In this document: positions 42,766 through 51,055 of the stretch, piece after piece
Layout: every line of letters begins with the position of its first letter
Numbering within the stretch: the stretch's first letter is position 1
Assembly (NCBI GenBank): GCA_964388955.1
Contig: CAYMCO010000003.1
Location: 1 to 64,000, forward strand
DNA: 64,000 nucleotides
Origin: CAYMCO01 sp964388955
GTDB lineage: Bacteria > Chloroflexota > Anaerolineae > Anaerolineales > E44-bin32
Direction: 5' to 3'
Translations under genes and position numbers: made by a program
The notes under the pieces: generated by a model
The model's input: only the letters and a program-made list of their open reading frames with translations
Told to the model about the DNA's origin: nothing
Databases searched by the model: none

Positions 42766-43602
42766 ATGCCAAACCTACGAGAGAATGAATTCATCGCTGA
42801 GCAGTCTGAGGATTCTGAGCCGGTGGCCTCGGACCGAGTGGATCGAGGTGCCGGGAGCCCGGTTGATATACCGGGAATGGATCTGGATGCGCTCGTATCA
42901 AAGGAGGATCGCAAGCGGGTCCTTATCATCGATGATGATCCGGATGTGGTCGAGATTCTCAAGATCACCCTGCGGAAGGCGGGCTTTGACGTGGCCGGGG
43001 CGCTGAACGCCCAACAAGCCATTGAGAAGTGCGTCGCGCTACAGCCCCATCTCGTCTTGCTGGACTTGATGATGCCCCAGGTGGACGGGTGGGAGACGTT
43101 TCGCAGGTTGCGGCGCATCACAGAGGTGCCGGTGGTGATCGTTTCCGCGAAGAACGGCCAGCAAGATGTGGTGCAGGGCCTCGATGTGGGGGCGGATGAT
43201 TACATCACCAAACCCTTCTTCCCGCCGGAGATTGTCTCCCGTGTGCAGGCCGTATTGCGCCGGGCAGGGCCGGTCACCCCGATCAGCACATACTTTTTCC
43301 CGGAGCTGGAATTGGCGGTGAACTTGGATACGAAAGAGGTGATCTTCGAGGAAGCGCGTGTGGAGTTGTCGCCAAAGGAATTCGATGTGCTTTCGCTGAT
43401 CGCCCGCGAGGCGCCGAAGCCGGTGGCCTATGAAACCATCGCCCATGAAGTCTGGGATGAGGATTCTCCCGGTGTTCGCAACCGTTTGCGATGGATCATC
43501 CACCGCCTGCGGCAAAAACTGGCCGAGAACTCCAGCGCGGATGAGATCATCATCAACCGGCGCGGATTGGGATACCAACTCAACACGGAACCGCACCTCT
43601 AG
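42766..43602 (+). CDS. OmpR/PhoB-type response regulator
   Basis: 278 aa from ATG 42766 (GGGAGGGAG before it). A 45-residue N-terminal extension precedes a receiver domain (VLIIDDDPDVVEILKITLRKAGF, LVLLDLMMPQVDGW with the phospho-Asp, VVIVSAKNGQQD, GADDYITKPF). A winged-helix output domain follows (VELSPKEFDVLSLIAREAPKPVAYETIAHEVWDED, RLRWIIHRLRQKL, RRGLGYQL). Orphan regulator; no kinase next to it. Confidence 0.93.
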   Translation: MPNLRENEFIAEQSEDSEPVASDRVDRGAGSPVDIPGMDLDALVSKEDRKRVLIIDDDPDVVEILKITLRKAGFDVAGALNAQQAIEKCVALQPHLVLLDLMMPQVDGWETFRRLRRITEVPVVIVSAKNGQQDVVQGLDVGADDYITKPFFPPEIVSRVQAVLRRAGPVTPISTYFFPELELAVNLDTKEVIFEEARVELSPKEFDVLSLIAREAPKPVAYETIAHEVWDEDSPGVRNRLRWIIHRLRQKLAENSSADEIIINRRGLGYQLNTEPHL

Positions 43603-43656
43603 CGTCTCTGGCAGCGCATGGGCCCGAATCGACGGCGCGGAGGGCAGGCAAGATTG

Positions 43657-43692
43657 GCCGCGGGGGAGCGCGGGGGCTCCTCCGCGGCCGGT
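43657..43692. terminator. Bidirectional hairpin between converging genes
   Basis: GGCCGCGG...CCGCGGCC outer stem with GGAGC/GCTCC inside, between the converging regulator and sortase-like genes. Confidence 0.5.
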
Positions 43693-43718
43693 GAAAGATC
43701 GCCCCGGCAAATGCTGAT

Positions 43719-44450
43719 CTAGTGGAAGGCGATGGGCCGCTCCCCGAAGTCGCGCACAAAGCGGCCCACAAAGGGGGATGCTACCCGCTTGGCGGTGACG
43801 AAGAAGCGACCCCACGAGGCTTGCCCGTCAAGGGCAATGCAGGTCTGGAACACCAACCCCCCATCGCCGGTGTAAGCGTGATAGAAGAGCTCCGTGCTGG
43901 AGAGACGTGCCGCATCCCCATCGAGCGACAGGAAGTCTGAGTAGGGGCTGTTGGGTTTGAGCGCCTGGTAGCGCTCGAGCTCCACCACGATGTAGTGCGC
44001 CATGCTGCCGTCCCCGTACACCACGGCGATCGGGGTGCCCACCTGCATCTCGAAGAAGGCCTGCCCGGCCAGGTGGTTGTGGGCCAGTAACCCGATGGTG
44101 CCATACCGCCCCGCCAGGCCAAATTGGGTGAGCGTATTCGCGTCGGTCGATACATACGCCGGCGAGGCCGCGGGCTGCTGACTCACCTCCAGGGCGAAGA
44201 GGTGCGGAACGAAAATGCCGACCACCTGGTCAGAACGTCCGTTGACCGTGCGCGACATGAACTCGGGCAGTGTCGCGGGCTGCACCTGCACCTTGGGGAT
44301 TGGGATGAGGGGTAGGCGCCGGATCCCCGCTCTCCCGCTGACGGGGAGGGGGTGCTGCCGCACCGGGCCCGGCCAGGCGATGAGGAGCGCGGCCAGGGCC
44401 CAAAGCGCCATGTGGGTGGATTTCCGGAGCTGTGCGCGGGTCATTCGCAT
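43719..44450 (-). CDS. Sortase-like secreted protein
   Basis: 243 aa from ATG 44450 (AAGAGG upstream). Signal or anchor segment at residues 12-32. The C-terminal 150 residues have a sortase outline: TIGLLAHNHLAGQAFFEM (His), VYGDGSMAHYIV, and GLVFQTCIALDG (Cys) followed by GRFFVTA (Arg). The spacing and the QTCI motif are unlike class E. It may be a divergent sortase or an inactive relative. Its promoter region is shared with the divergent flp copy 2 transcript. Confidence 0.75.
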   Translation of the reverse strand: MRMTRAQLRKSTHMALWALAALLIAWPGPVRQHPLPVSGRAGIRRLPLIPIPKVQVQPATLPEFMSRTVNGRSDQVVGIFVPHLFALEVSQQPAASPAYVSTDANTLTQFGLAGRYGTIGLLAHNHLAGQAFFEMQVGTPIAVVYGDGSMAHYIVVELERYQALKPNSPYSDFLSLDGDAARLSSTELFYHAYTGDGGLVFQTCIALDGQASWGRFFVTAKRVASPFVGRFVRDFGERPIAFH

Positions 44451-44458
44451 GCTGCCTC

Positions 44459-44486
44459 TTGACAAGAACTGTTAGTATGGTATGAT
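44459..44486 (+). promoter_or_regulatory. Strong promoter toward flp copy 2
   Basis: TTGACA, 16-nt spacer, TATGAT on the plus strand. The next plus-strand gene is the pilin at 44981, giving a leader of about 490 nt. Confidence 0.7.
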
Positions 44487-44980
44487 GGACAAAGTAGGAA
44501 ATAAATAGGACTTAATTGGGATTTAGATAGTCAGCTAAGGTAGGGCGGGTCTCGAGGGGATCGGATCTCTCGGGGAGGTTCCGAGGTAGGACCATAGGGG
44601 TGGGCGCGATGGAAGAATCGATGGAGAAGATCGCACCCGCGATGGTTTAGAATCTTCTCTGAAGTGAGGAATCCCCCAATAGAGGCGATGCGGGCCCGCC
44701 GGTATCAGCGGCAGCCCCGGTACATGCGCCGGGGAGAGCGAAAGGGAGGTGAGCCTATGGAAGGTTGATCGGTGGCCCGGGGAACCGGTGTCGTGGGAGA
44801 ACCCTGCTGATCGTTGATCCGGCCTCTGTAGAATGATTTTCGATACGGCACAGATATCCCAGCCGCTGATCCACATCGCAAAGATTGACCCAAGAGATCA
44901 ATTCGATAGATCTGCATACAGGCGCGTGCCCGTGAGCGATGCAACCGCAGGTGGGCGGGCATGCAAGGAGGTAATGGGAT
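44487..44980 (+). promoter_or_regulatory. Long 5' leader of flp copy 2
   Basis: No E-type element here. It contains several GC-rich hairpins (for example near 44,930-44,960) and one curious mini-frame: AAAGGGAGGTGAGCCT followed by ATG GAA GGT TGA (44757-44768), a good ribosome-binding site on a three-codon frame. Function unknown; the length suggests post-transcriptional control. Confidence 0.4.
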
Positions 44981-45127
44981 ATGTTGTTTGCACCGAAGGA
45001 AAAGGGCCAGGGCCTGGTTGAGTATGCCTTGATCCTGGTATTGGTCGCCGTGGTTGTGATCGTCATCCTGGTGGTTCTTGGGCCGGCGATCGGCAATGTG
45101 TTCAGCAACATCGTGGCCAACATCTAG
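44981..45127 (+). CDS. flp: Flp-type pilin, copy 2
   Basis: 48 aa, AAGGAGG 9 nt before ATG. MLFAPKEKGQGLVEYALILV, with cleavage expected before the last GLVEYALIL segment, then a hydrophobic helix ending IGNVFSNIVANI. Same length as copy 1, differing at eight positions, all conservative or near the N-terminus. It stands alone, with its own promoter, long leader and terminator (45181-45207). Confidence 0.93.
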   Translation: MLFAPKEKGQGLVEYALILVLVAVVVIVILVVLGPAIGNVFSNIVANI

Positions 45128-45180
45128 GAAGTCCGGCGGCTCAAGCGCCCGCAGCGCTTGAGCATGGGAACGATCGCCGT

Positions 45181-45207
45181 GAGGCCCCCCACTCCGGGGG
45201 CCTCATG
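45181..45207 (+). terminator. Terminator after flp copy 2
   Basis: GAGGCCCCC-CACT-CGGGGGCCTC stem (9-10 bp), then ATGCCTTCTC. Confidence 0.65.
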
Positions 45208-45278
45208 CCTTCTCTCACTTGTTGACGGATTGGCGGTGGAGGGGCGCCCCAAACAAGCCCGCCCTCTCAAACACGAAA

Positions 45279-45307
45279 AGGCGCCCGCGAGATCCGCGGG
45301 CGCCTCA
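45279..45307 (-). terminator. Terminator after SPFH gene
   Basis: AGGCGCCCGCG-AGAT-CCGCGGGCGCCT stem between the converging pilin and SPFH genes, followed on the minus strand by TTTTCG. Confidence 0.65.
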
Positions 45308-45335
45308 CAAGGGGCGGAATTCGGGCCGGGACAGC

Positions 45336-46409
45336 CTAGGGGGCGGTCTGAGTGGGCTCGGGAGTGGGTTGCGGGGTGGGCTGCATCACGCCGCTCAAGC
45401 CGCCCATCTCCGGCAGCGGCAGCAGGAACGGGTTGTCGCTGGGGACGAGCATGACCTGGATCCCGGGCGCGAGCTTCTGGATGTACTCGAAGGTGATCAA
45501 CTCAGGGTTGTTCTGGATCGCGTCCGCGATCAGCTTCAACGCCTCCGACTCCGCCTGAGCCTCGATCAGACGCGCTTCGGCGCGCCCTTGAGCTGCAATC
45601 ACATTGGCATCGGCCTGACCTTGGGCCACCTGGCGAGCCTGTTCTGCTTCCTGCTTGCGCTGCTCGACCACGAAAGCCGCCTGCTGGGCTTGCTGCTCGG
45701 CGATCTGCTTCTGTTCCACGGAAGCGGCATATTCGGGCGAAAAGGTGATGTTGCGCAGCACGAAGTCAACCAGCACGATTCCGTTTTCTTCCAGGCGCCC
45801 CTCCAGTTTTTGGCGGATCGAGTTGATCAACTCGAAACGCTTGCTGCTCACAATCTCATCCACGCGAAATTGGGCGGCCTCATCGCGGATGATGCCGCGC
45901 GACAACGGCCGCACCAGATCCCGGTCGTAGCGATTCTGCCAATCGATGTGCACGCTGATGGCGGCTTCCGGGTTGACAGCGTAGATCACCGAGGCATCGA
46001 TCAGCACCTCTTGCCCGTCGGAGGTGCGCGCCGCCACCGAGTCGTCGCCTTGCACTTGACCCTCCAGCGGCGCGATGGACATGGTGTAGGTCTGGCGGGA
46101 GATCGGGTAGCGCACAACATTCTCGGCGAAGGGGATGATCCAATGCAGCCCCGGGGTGAGGGCCGCGGCGCGGTAGCCGTTCGGCGCGATCGCGGATACG
46201 ACCACGCCGCGCTCTTCGGGCTGGATGAACACCAACCCGGCGCCGACGGTTGTCAACACCAGGGCGAGGACGACGGCGCCCATTACGAACCATGCCGCGC
46301 CATGCAGGGACCGCCCACGCGAAGTGCGGGCCACCGCCAGCACAATCAGTGCAATGGCCGCCAACCAGGAGACAGTGGCCGCGCCGCGCAGCAGGATGGC
46401 GATGTTCAT
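45336..46409 (-). CDS. SPFH/prohibitin-family membrane protein
   Basis: 357 aa from ATG 46409 (GGAGA upstream). Two N-terminal membrane segments (5-30 and 42-66), then the SPFH domain (VFIQPEERGVVVSAIAPNG, PGLHWIIPFAENVVRYPISRQTYTM, DGQEVLIDASVIYAV) and a long coiled coil (SVEQKQIAEQQAQQAAFVVEQRKQEAEQARQ). A Pro/Thr tail ends it. Forms membrane rings or microdomains, often with FtsH-type proteases. The gap 46,410-46,798 upstream contains no supported gene. Confidence 0.9.
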   Translation of the reverse strand: MNIAILLRGAATVSWLAAIALIVLAVARTSRGRSLHGAAWFVMGAVVLALVLTTVGAGLVFIQPEERGVVVSAIAPNGYRAAALTPGLHWIIPFAENVVRYPISRQTYTMSIAPLEGQVQGDDSVAARTSDGQEVLIDASVIYAVNPEAAISVHIDWQNRYDRDLVRPLSRGIIRDEAAQFRVDEIVSSKRFELINSIRQKLEGRLEENGIVLVDFVLRNITFSPEYAASVEQKQIAEQQAQQAAFVVEQRKQEAEQARQVAQGQADANVIAAQGRAEARLIEAQAESEALKLIADAIQNNPELITFEYIQKLAPGIQVMLVPSDNPFLLPLPEMGGLSGVMQPTPQPTPEPTQTAP

Positions 46410-46798
46410 TCGTCTCTCCTTCTGTGTTGCCTCACTTGACTGCATGCCGTCTTGAGCGCGGGCATTATATCACGCTGGCGATGCTCGCCGCAGCGCGATG
46501 CCATCGGGCCCAGAACGCGCATTTGGTGCCTCGCCCCTCCCGGCGAGCAGACCGCCAACCCTCCTTGTATGAGGTGCTCATACCCTTGGAGAGCCGACAT
46601 CGGGCGGGAGCTGCCAACTTGACGGGGCGCCCGGACTCATCGGGGGAATTGCTGCGGCGGCCGTGGGCCTCTGCGCTGCTGTTTCGGCGGGAAATGGATC
46701 TCCGAGGTGGAGCGGCGGCTCCGCTTTATTCTTTCATCAAGATGGGTATCTGGGTCCGGTCCGGAGGCAACGCAGCGGTCCGACCGGGGGATTCGAAC

Positions 46799-47254
46799 CT
46801 AGTCTTCAAGGATTGGGGCACGTTCCAAGATGATGGTGACCGGCCCGTCGTTTTCGATCTCGACGAGCATGTGCGCGCCGAATTCGCCCGCCTGGCAAGG
46901 AACACCCTGGCCCTGCAGTAGCTCCTGAAAGCGATTCACCAGCGGCTCGGCCACCGCGGGCGGGGCGGCGTGGATAAAGCTGGGCCGCCGCCCTTTGTGG
47001 CTGTCGGCGTAGAGCGTGAACTGGGAGACCACGATCGCTTCTCCGCCCACATCTTGGATTGAGAGATTGCTCTTCCCCGCCTCGTCCTCAAATACGCGCA
47101 GCACGGCAATCTTCTCTGCCAGCCACCGGGCCTGCGCTTCAGTATCCCCCTGGCCGACTCCCAGCAGTATGACATAGCCCGGCCCGATCTCGGCGATCGC
47201 CGAGCCCGCAACGGACACCTTGCCGCGTCGAACCCGCTGCACTACGGCCCGCAA
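46799..47254 (-). CDS. dtd: D-aminoacyl-tRNA deacylase
   Basis: 151 aa from TTG 47254, chosen because GGAGG lies 7 nt upstream and it gives the usual RAVVQRV N-terminus. Motifs SQFTLYAD (with the Thr-containing active loop) and SHKGRRPSFIHAAPP define DTD. It hydrolyses D-amino acids wrongly attached to tRNA. An in-frame extension to 47419 is Arg-rich and unlikely. Confidence 0.95.
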   Translation of the reverse strand: MRAVVQRVRRGKVSVAGSAIAEIGPGYVILLGVGQGDTEAQARWLAEKIAVLRVFEDEAGKSNLSIQDVGGEAIVVSQFTLYADSHKGRRPSFIHAAPPAVAEPLVNRFQELLQGQGVPCQAGEFGAHMLVEIENDGPVTIILERAPILED

Positions 47255-47510
47255 CGGAGGGCCTCCTGCGGGGGTGAATTCTCGAGGAACATCGCCCGCG
47301 TCCTCTCCTTCGGCCGAACGTGCCTCGCTCTTTCGCCGGACGCCGGCTTGGTTGAGATCGTGAGGTCGCGCTCTGCGTCGGCGTGCTCTCGATGATTGAC
47401 GCGATCCGTCATCTCCCAAGCTCCGACAACCGGGGCCGGAAGCGGCCCGGGGTTGAGGATCCGTCCCGCGCCGCCGGAGACAAGAAGGGCGCGATCATAG
47501 GTCTGAGTTC

Positions 47511-47753
47511 TCACTGCTGCAGAAGCACCTCGAACAGCCGCATCACCTCCCCCGGCTCCGCGTGACGGCCGGTCTCGAGTTTGGAATAGATCAGTTGGCC
47601 ATCCACCTCCACTTCGAAGCGCCCGCCGTCCGAGGGGACCAGAGTCAAGCCTTCGATCTGAGCCTCATGTTCCTGCAGCAATTCAGCCGCCAAACTGGTG
47701 GCTCGGTTGGTGTAATTTCAGACCGCGCAATATGTGATCGAGATGTTCACCAT
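47511..47753 (-). CDS. SelW/Rdx-family selenoprotein (in-frame UGA)
   Basis: 80 codons from ATG 47753 (AGGAGG 5 nt upstream) to 47511, with UGA at codon 12 (47718-47720). The product reads MVNISITYCAV-U-NYTNRATSLAAEL and continues EHEAQIEGLTLVPSDGGRFEVEVDGQLIYSK. The family consensus puts CxxC or CxxU at exactly this place, so Cys9-x2-Sec12 is the expected redox motif. A hairpin with a GU-containing apical loop lies 22-24 nt after the UGA, where bacterial SECIS elements place it. Conventional gene calling would give only a truncated 60-aa frame after the UGA. Role: thioredoxin-like redox protein. Confidence 0.85.
47683..47705 (-). promoter_or_regulatory. Candidate bacterial SECIS element
   Basis: Minus strand AGCCACC-AGTTT-GGCGGCT: AGCC/GGCT and CC/GG pair with one mismatch; the loop AGTTT carries GU. 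It starts 15 nt after the UGA codon, inside the coding sequence. Confidence 0.55.
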
Positions 47754-48006
47754 GTCCGCCTCCTGCCGAATGACAACCTGAGCGTTTCGCCGGCGGCTGT
47801 AAGGCCGCGGCCGGCCGCAGCCTTCCTCCTGATGAGTATATCGCGACCCCATCCAATTCGGGGCCCGGGCATGGTCATCCCGCTATCCCGTCTCCAAAAG
47901 CCCCTCCCCTCGCCTTCGGAGCAGCGAGGGGAGTGTTTCGAGCAAACGGGGGGAGGCGCCTTCATATATAATGTGCTCAAATGCGTCTCCGAAGGGGAGG
48001 TGGGGA

Positions 48007-48228
48007 ATGCGCCGTTTCTTCAATTTTGTCACCGGGGCGACTCTGGGCGCCCTCGTGGGGGCGAGTCTGGCCCTGCTCCTGGCGCCGTATTCTGGCGAGC
48101 AGCTCCGGGATAGAGCGCAAGAGCGCTGGTCCGATCTGGTCGCGGAAATCCGAGCGGCCTACGAGGCCCAAGTGGCACAATTGGAGGCCGAATTGGAGGA
48201 CATGCGGCATCCGAGCCGGGACGTCTGA
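48007..48228 (+). CDS. YtxH-like small membrane protein
   Basis: 73 aa from ATG 48007 (GGGGAGG upstream). MRRFFNFVTGATLGALVGASLALLLAPYSGEQLRDRAQERWSD is the YtxH pattern: a Gly/Ala-rich membrane segment, LLAP-xSG, then a charged amphipathic coil. Function unknown; stress-related in Firmicutes. Confidence 0.82.
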   Translation: MRRFFNFVTGATLGALVGASLALLLAPYSGEQLRDRAQERWSDLVAEIRAAYEAQVAQLEAELEDMRHPSRDV

Positions 48229-48343
48229 GCCCGGCTTGCCCCGCCGCCGGCCGTCTGTCCCGATGCGGCTCAACTCGACAGAGTATGGGACGGAATGCCC
48301 GCGTGTTTCACGCCCGTGTAAGGCGGCCGGGAGAAATGCATCG

Positions 48344-50386
48344 TCAAGGCAGGATCGAAATCCGGTAGGGTGCCGGCTGCCAAGTGTGCCGCGCAGTTCC
48401 GGCCACGATCAGGATGTATTCCTGAACCCCATCACCAACGCTGATCGGGATTTTGGCGGTCTGTGATTCATCAAGCTGGATTTCCTGCACGCGGGTCTGG
48501 CCATTGCGGGTCAGCAAGGTCAGACGATAGGTCTGTGGGATCTGGTTGTAAAGCCAAACAAAGCCCGCGCTCTCCCAGCCTCCCTCGCCGGCCTCGAAAT
48601 CATCTTCGTAATCGATGGCGCGGATTCGGGCGTCGTCCAGCAGCAGGCCATCGCCATTCACCGCCGCGTCCGTCACATATTCAAACCGCAGCAGCACTTG
48701 CTCGCCGGCGTACTGGCTCAGATCGACTTCCTCGTGTATCCACTGCGGAGACGTGCCGCCTCCACTGTAGCCGTTGTAGCCCCAGCCGAAGGAGTTGCCC
48801 GAAGGGTCCTCGTCCGTGCCGGAAGGCGTGGTCAATATGGACCAGGTATCTCCACCGTCCGTGGAAATCTCCAGATACAGGTAGTCCCAGCCCTCTTCGA
48901 TGTCGTACCAGACCCAGTAGTCGAAGGTCAAATCCCCCTCTACCTCGCTGAAGTCGAATTGGCGGGTGAGCGTCATGTCCGACTCATCCCCCTTGTTTGA
49001 CCAGAAAGCATGGTCGCCGCTGTGCGGGTCCGCCGGGATGACGCGGTTCATGGGAGTTCCGTCAAACCGCAGTTCATAGTCGCCTTCGCAAGTGATTCGG
49101 ATGTAATCCAGCCCGTATTGGCTGACGTCGCGCGTCTGCGGGTCCAACGGGCATTCGGAAAAATCATCGCTGAAGCGCGGCCGCAGAGGCAGGTCGTATG
49201 AATCCATACGATAGCGGCTGTCGCTGATACTGTCATCCTGCAGCAGGGCCACCGCCCAGTCCCGAAACACCTCATCGGCGGTCAGCAGGCCGCCCGTATC
49301 CGGATCAGTGGCCGCCAGCGAAGCGAGGGTCTCATCGATGGATTCCAGGCCATTCTCGACGTTGGCCGTCAAGGCCCGCGTGGCTTCGGATCCGAATCGC
49401 TCCATGAAATAGGTCGTCAGCAAGAAAGCCTGCCCGTAGTGCGGGCCGGAGGTGCCCGGCTCCGAGGGCCAGTAGGTCAGGGTGATGTCCGGGTCCTGCA
49501 GGTAGACGAAGTCCATCCCGCCAACGTCGAAGCCGTTAATGAACGACGCCAATTCGGAGAAGCCCTCATTGAGCCAGCTCTGCTCATTGGCATCAAGGTG
49601 CCATTGGATCATGTGCTGGAACTCGTGTGCCAATACTCCGAGGGTGAATTCGTCGCGCAGGTGCAGGTTGTCGGCGCTCAGGTAGAACATCTCGTGGCCG
49701 TTGGAATACTCGTGCACCTGAGGCGGGAACTCGTCAGACGAGGCGAAGTAGCCGGCGATGGTGTCGCCGATGCCGCGCGCGTAGAGCATATACAAGTGGG
49801 GGTCGCCGTCCACACCCGGCCGCCACTCTGAGCCGAAGAAGTCCCGATCCGTGGGGTAAATGTGGTTCTCGAACTCATCCACCAGATCCTGGACGTCGCC
49901 CTGGTCGTATTCGACTCCAGATTCGACCCAGAAGTAGACGTGTGGCGTGGCGTAAATCAATTCTGCATCGATCTGGAAGTTGTCGTTGGTGTCCACGTTG
50001 CTGGCCCAGAAGGTCTGCACGGCCCCCAAGGGGATGGGCGCAGCCTGGGTCGCCAGCACGCGCGGCACATTGGAAAGCCCCATCAGTCGTTCCGCCAAGG
50101 AGATCGGATCTGCGATGGGGACCAGGGTGTCCGCTAGCTGGCTCGCCATCCTTTCCGCTTCGGGGGACGGGGGCGCCGGAGTCTCGACAAGCTCGTATGA
50201 CGGGGTGGCGGGCTGCGCTTCGACCGTCACCACCGATTCGGTGCTTGTGCTCGACTCTCTGTATGTCCACAGGCCCAGCAGGGCGGACCCGCTCAAGGCG
50301 ACCACCAGGCACAGGCAGCAGGCCATGGCGGCCACCACTCCGATGATCACCCACAGCGTGGACGACGACTTGTGTTCCGGTTGCAT
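48344..50386 (-). CDS. Secreted M6-like metalloprotease
   Basis: 680 aa from ATG 50386 (GGAG upstream; TATAAT at 50412-50417). N-terminal membrane anchor at residues 10-33, an acidic linker, then a peptidase domain with HEFQHMIQWHLDANEQSWLNEGFSELASF: HExxH zinc ligands and a downstream Glu in the NEGxSE motif, as in immune-inhibitor-A-type and related peptidases. The C-terminal 280 residues contain two beta-sandwich regions (STDGGDTWSIL, LLLDDARIRAIDYEDDFEAGEGGWESAG). Probably digests external proteins while tethered to the cell. Confidence 0.85.
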   Translation of the reverse strand: MQPEHKSSSTLWVIIGVVAAMACCLCLVVALSGSALLGLWTYRESSTSTESVVTVEAQPATPSYELVETPAPPSPEAERMASQLADTLVPIADPISLAERLMGLSNVPRVLATQAAPIPLGAVQTFWASNVDTNDNFQIDAELIYATPHVYFWVESGVEYDQGDVQDLVDEFENHIYPTDRDFFGSEWRPGVDGDPHLYMLYARGIGDTIAGYFASSDEFPPQVHEYSNGHEMFYLSADNLHLRDEFTLGVLAHEFQHMIQWHLDANEQSWLNEGFSELASFINGFDVGGMDFVYLQDPDITLTYWPSEPGTSGPHYGQAFLLTTYFMERFGSEATRALTANVENGLESIDETLASLAATDPDTGGLLTADEVFRDWAVALLQDDSISDSRYRMDSYDLPLRPRFSDDFSECPLDPQTRDVSQYGLDYIRITCEGDYELRFDGTPMNRVIPADPHSGDHAFWSNKGDESDMTLTRQFDFSEVEGDLTFDYWVWYDIEEGWDYLYLEISTDGGDTWSILTTPSGTDEDPSGNSFGWGYNGYSGGGTSPQWIHEEVDLSQYAGEQVLLRFEYVTDAAVNGDGLLLDDARIRAIDYEDDFEAGEGGWESAGFVWLYNQIPQTYRLTLLTRNGQTRVQEIQLDESQTAKIPISVGDGVQEYILIVAGTARHTWQPAPYRISILP

Positions 50387-50513
50387 GGGATTCTCCGCGT
50401 TGGTTTGTGGCATTATATCGGAATTGGGCGCCGCCCACGGTCGGATCGGGTTCGTCGGCCATCCTTCGCTTCATGTCACCCGGTCAACGGCGCGTAGCGC
50501 CGACTGGTCGAAA

Positions 50514-50912
50514 TCAGGCCCGCCCCGGGATCCATGCGATGGCTTCGATTTCCACGGCGGCGTTCTTCGGCAAGGCCGCGACCTGAACGGTGGAGCGGGC
50601 GGGCGGGTCCTTGGAGAAGAATTCCGCGTATACGCCGTTCATGGCGCCAAATTCGCCGATGTTCCGCATGAAAACCGTGGTCTTCACGACCCACTGCAGG
50701 GAGCTGCCCGCTGCCTCCAGCACGTGAGACAGGTTGGTGAGCGCTTGTCGCGTTTCGGCCTCGACACCTCCGGGGGCCAACTCGCCCGACCTTCGCTGTA
50801 TACCCAAGGTGCCGGAGGCGAAGACGAAGTCGCCTATCTGTATGGCAGCCGAGTACGGCCCGATGGCGCTGGGGGCCTCCGGCGCCTCGACCACCTGCTT
50901 GTGATCTGTCAT
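50514..50912 (-). CDS. ridA: RidA family deaminase
   Basis: 132 aa from ATG 50912 (AGGAGG upstream). APSAIGPYSAAIQIGDFVFASGTLG, the GVEAETRQALTNLSHVLEAAG helix, VVKTTVFM, and the terminal PKNAAVEIEAIAW with ARSTVQV (Arg for imine binding) are typical. Hydrolyses reactive enamine/imine products of PLP enzymes. Confidence 0.94.
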   Translation of the reverse strand: MTDHKQVVEAPEAPSAIGPYSAAIQIGDFVFASGTLGIQRRSGELAPGGVEAETRQALTNLSHVLEAAGSSLQWVVKTTVFMRNIGEFGAMNGVYAEFFSKDPPARSTVQVAALPKNAAVEIEAIAWIPGRA

Positions 50913-51055
50913 GTCGTTCCTCCTGGTCATCGCTTGCGCGGGGATTGTACGCCGGCCGGATCGCGGGGGCAAAAGAGGCGATCCCCTCCTATTCAGGGAG
51001 AGGATCGGCAGGGCGCAGCAAGAGGCTGGTTTTGTCTCGTTTCCAAAGTCAGGCC

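Noticed and set aside
46780..46800. GGATTCGAACC-like sequence resembling the T arm of a tRNA
   Set aside because: No matching acceptor, D arm or anticodon arm can be folded around it; it overlaps the end of dtd. At most a remnant of an attachment site.
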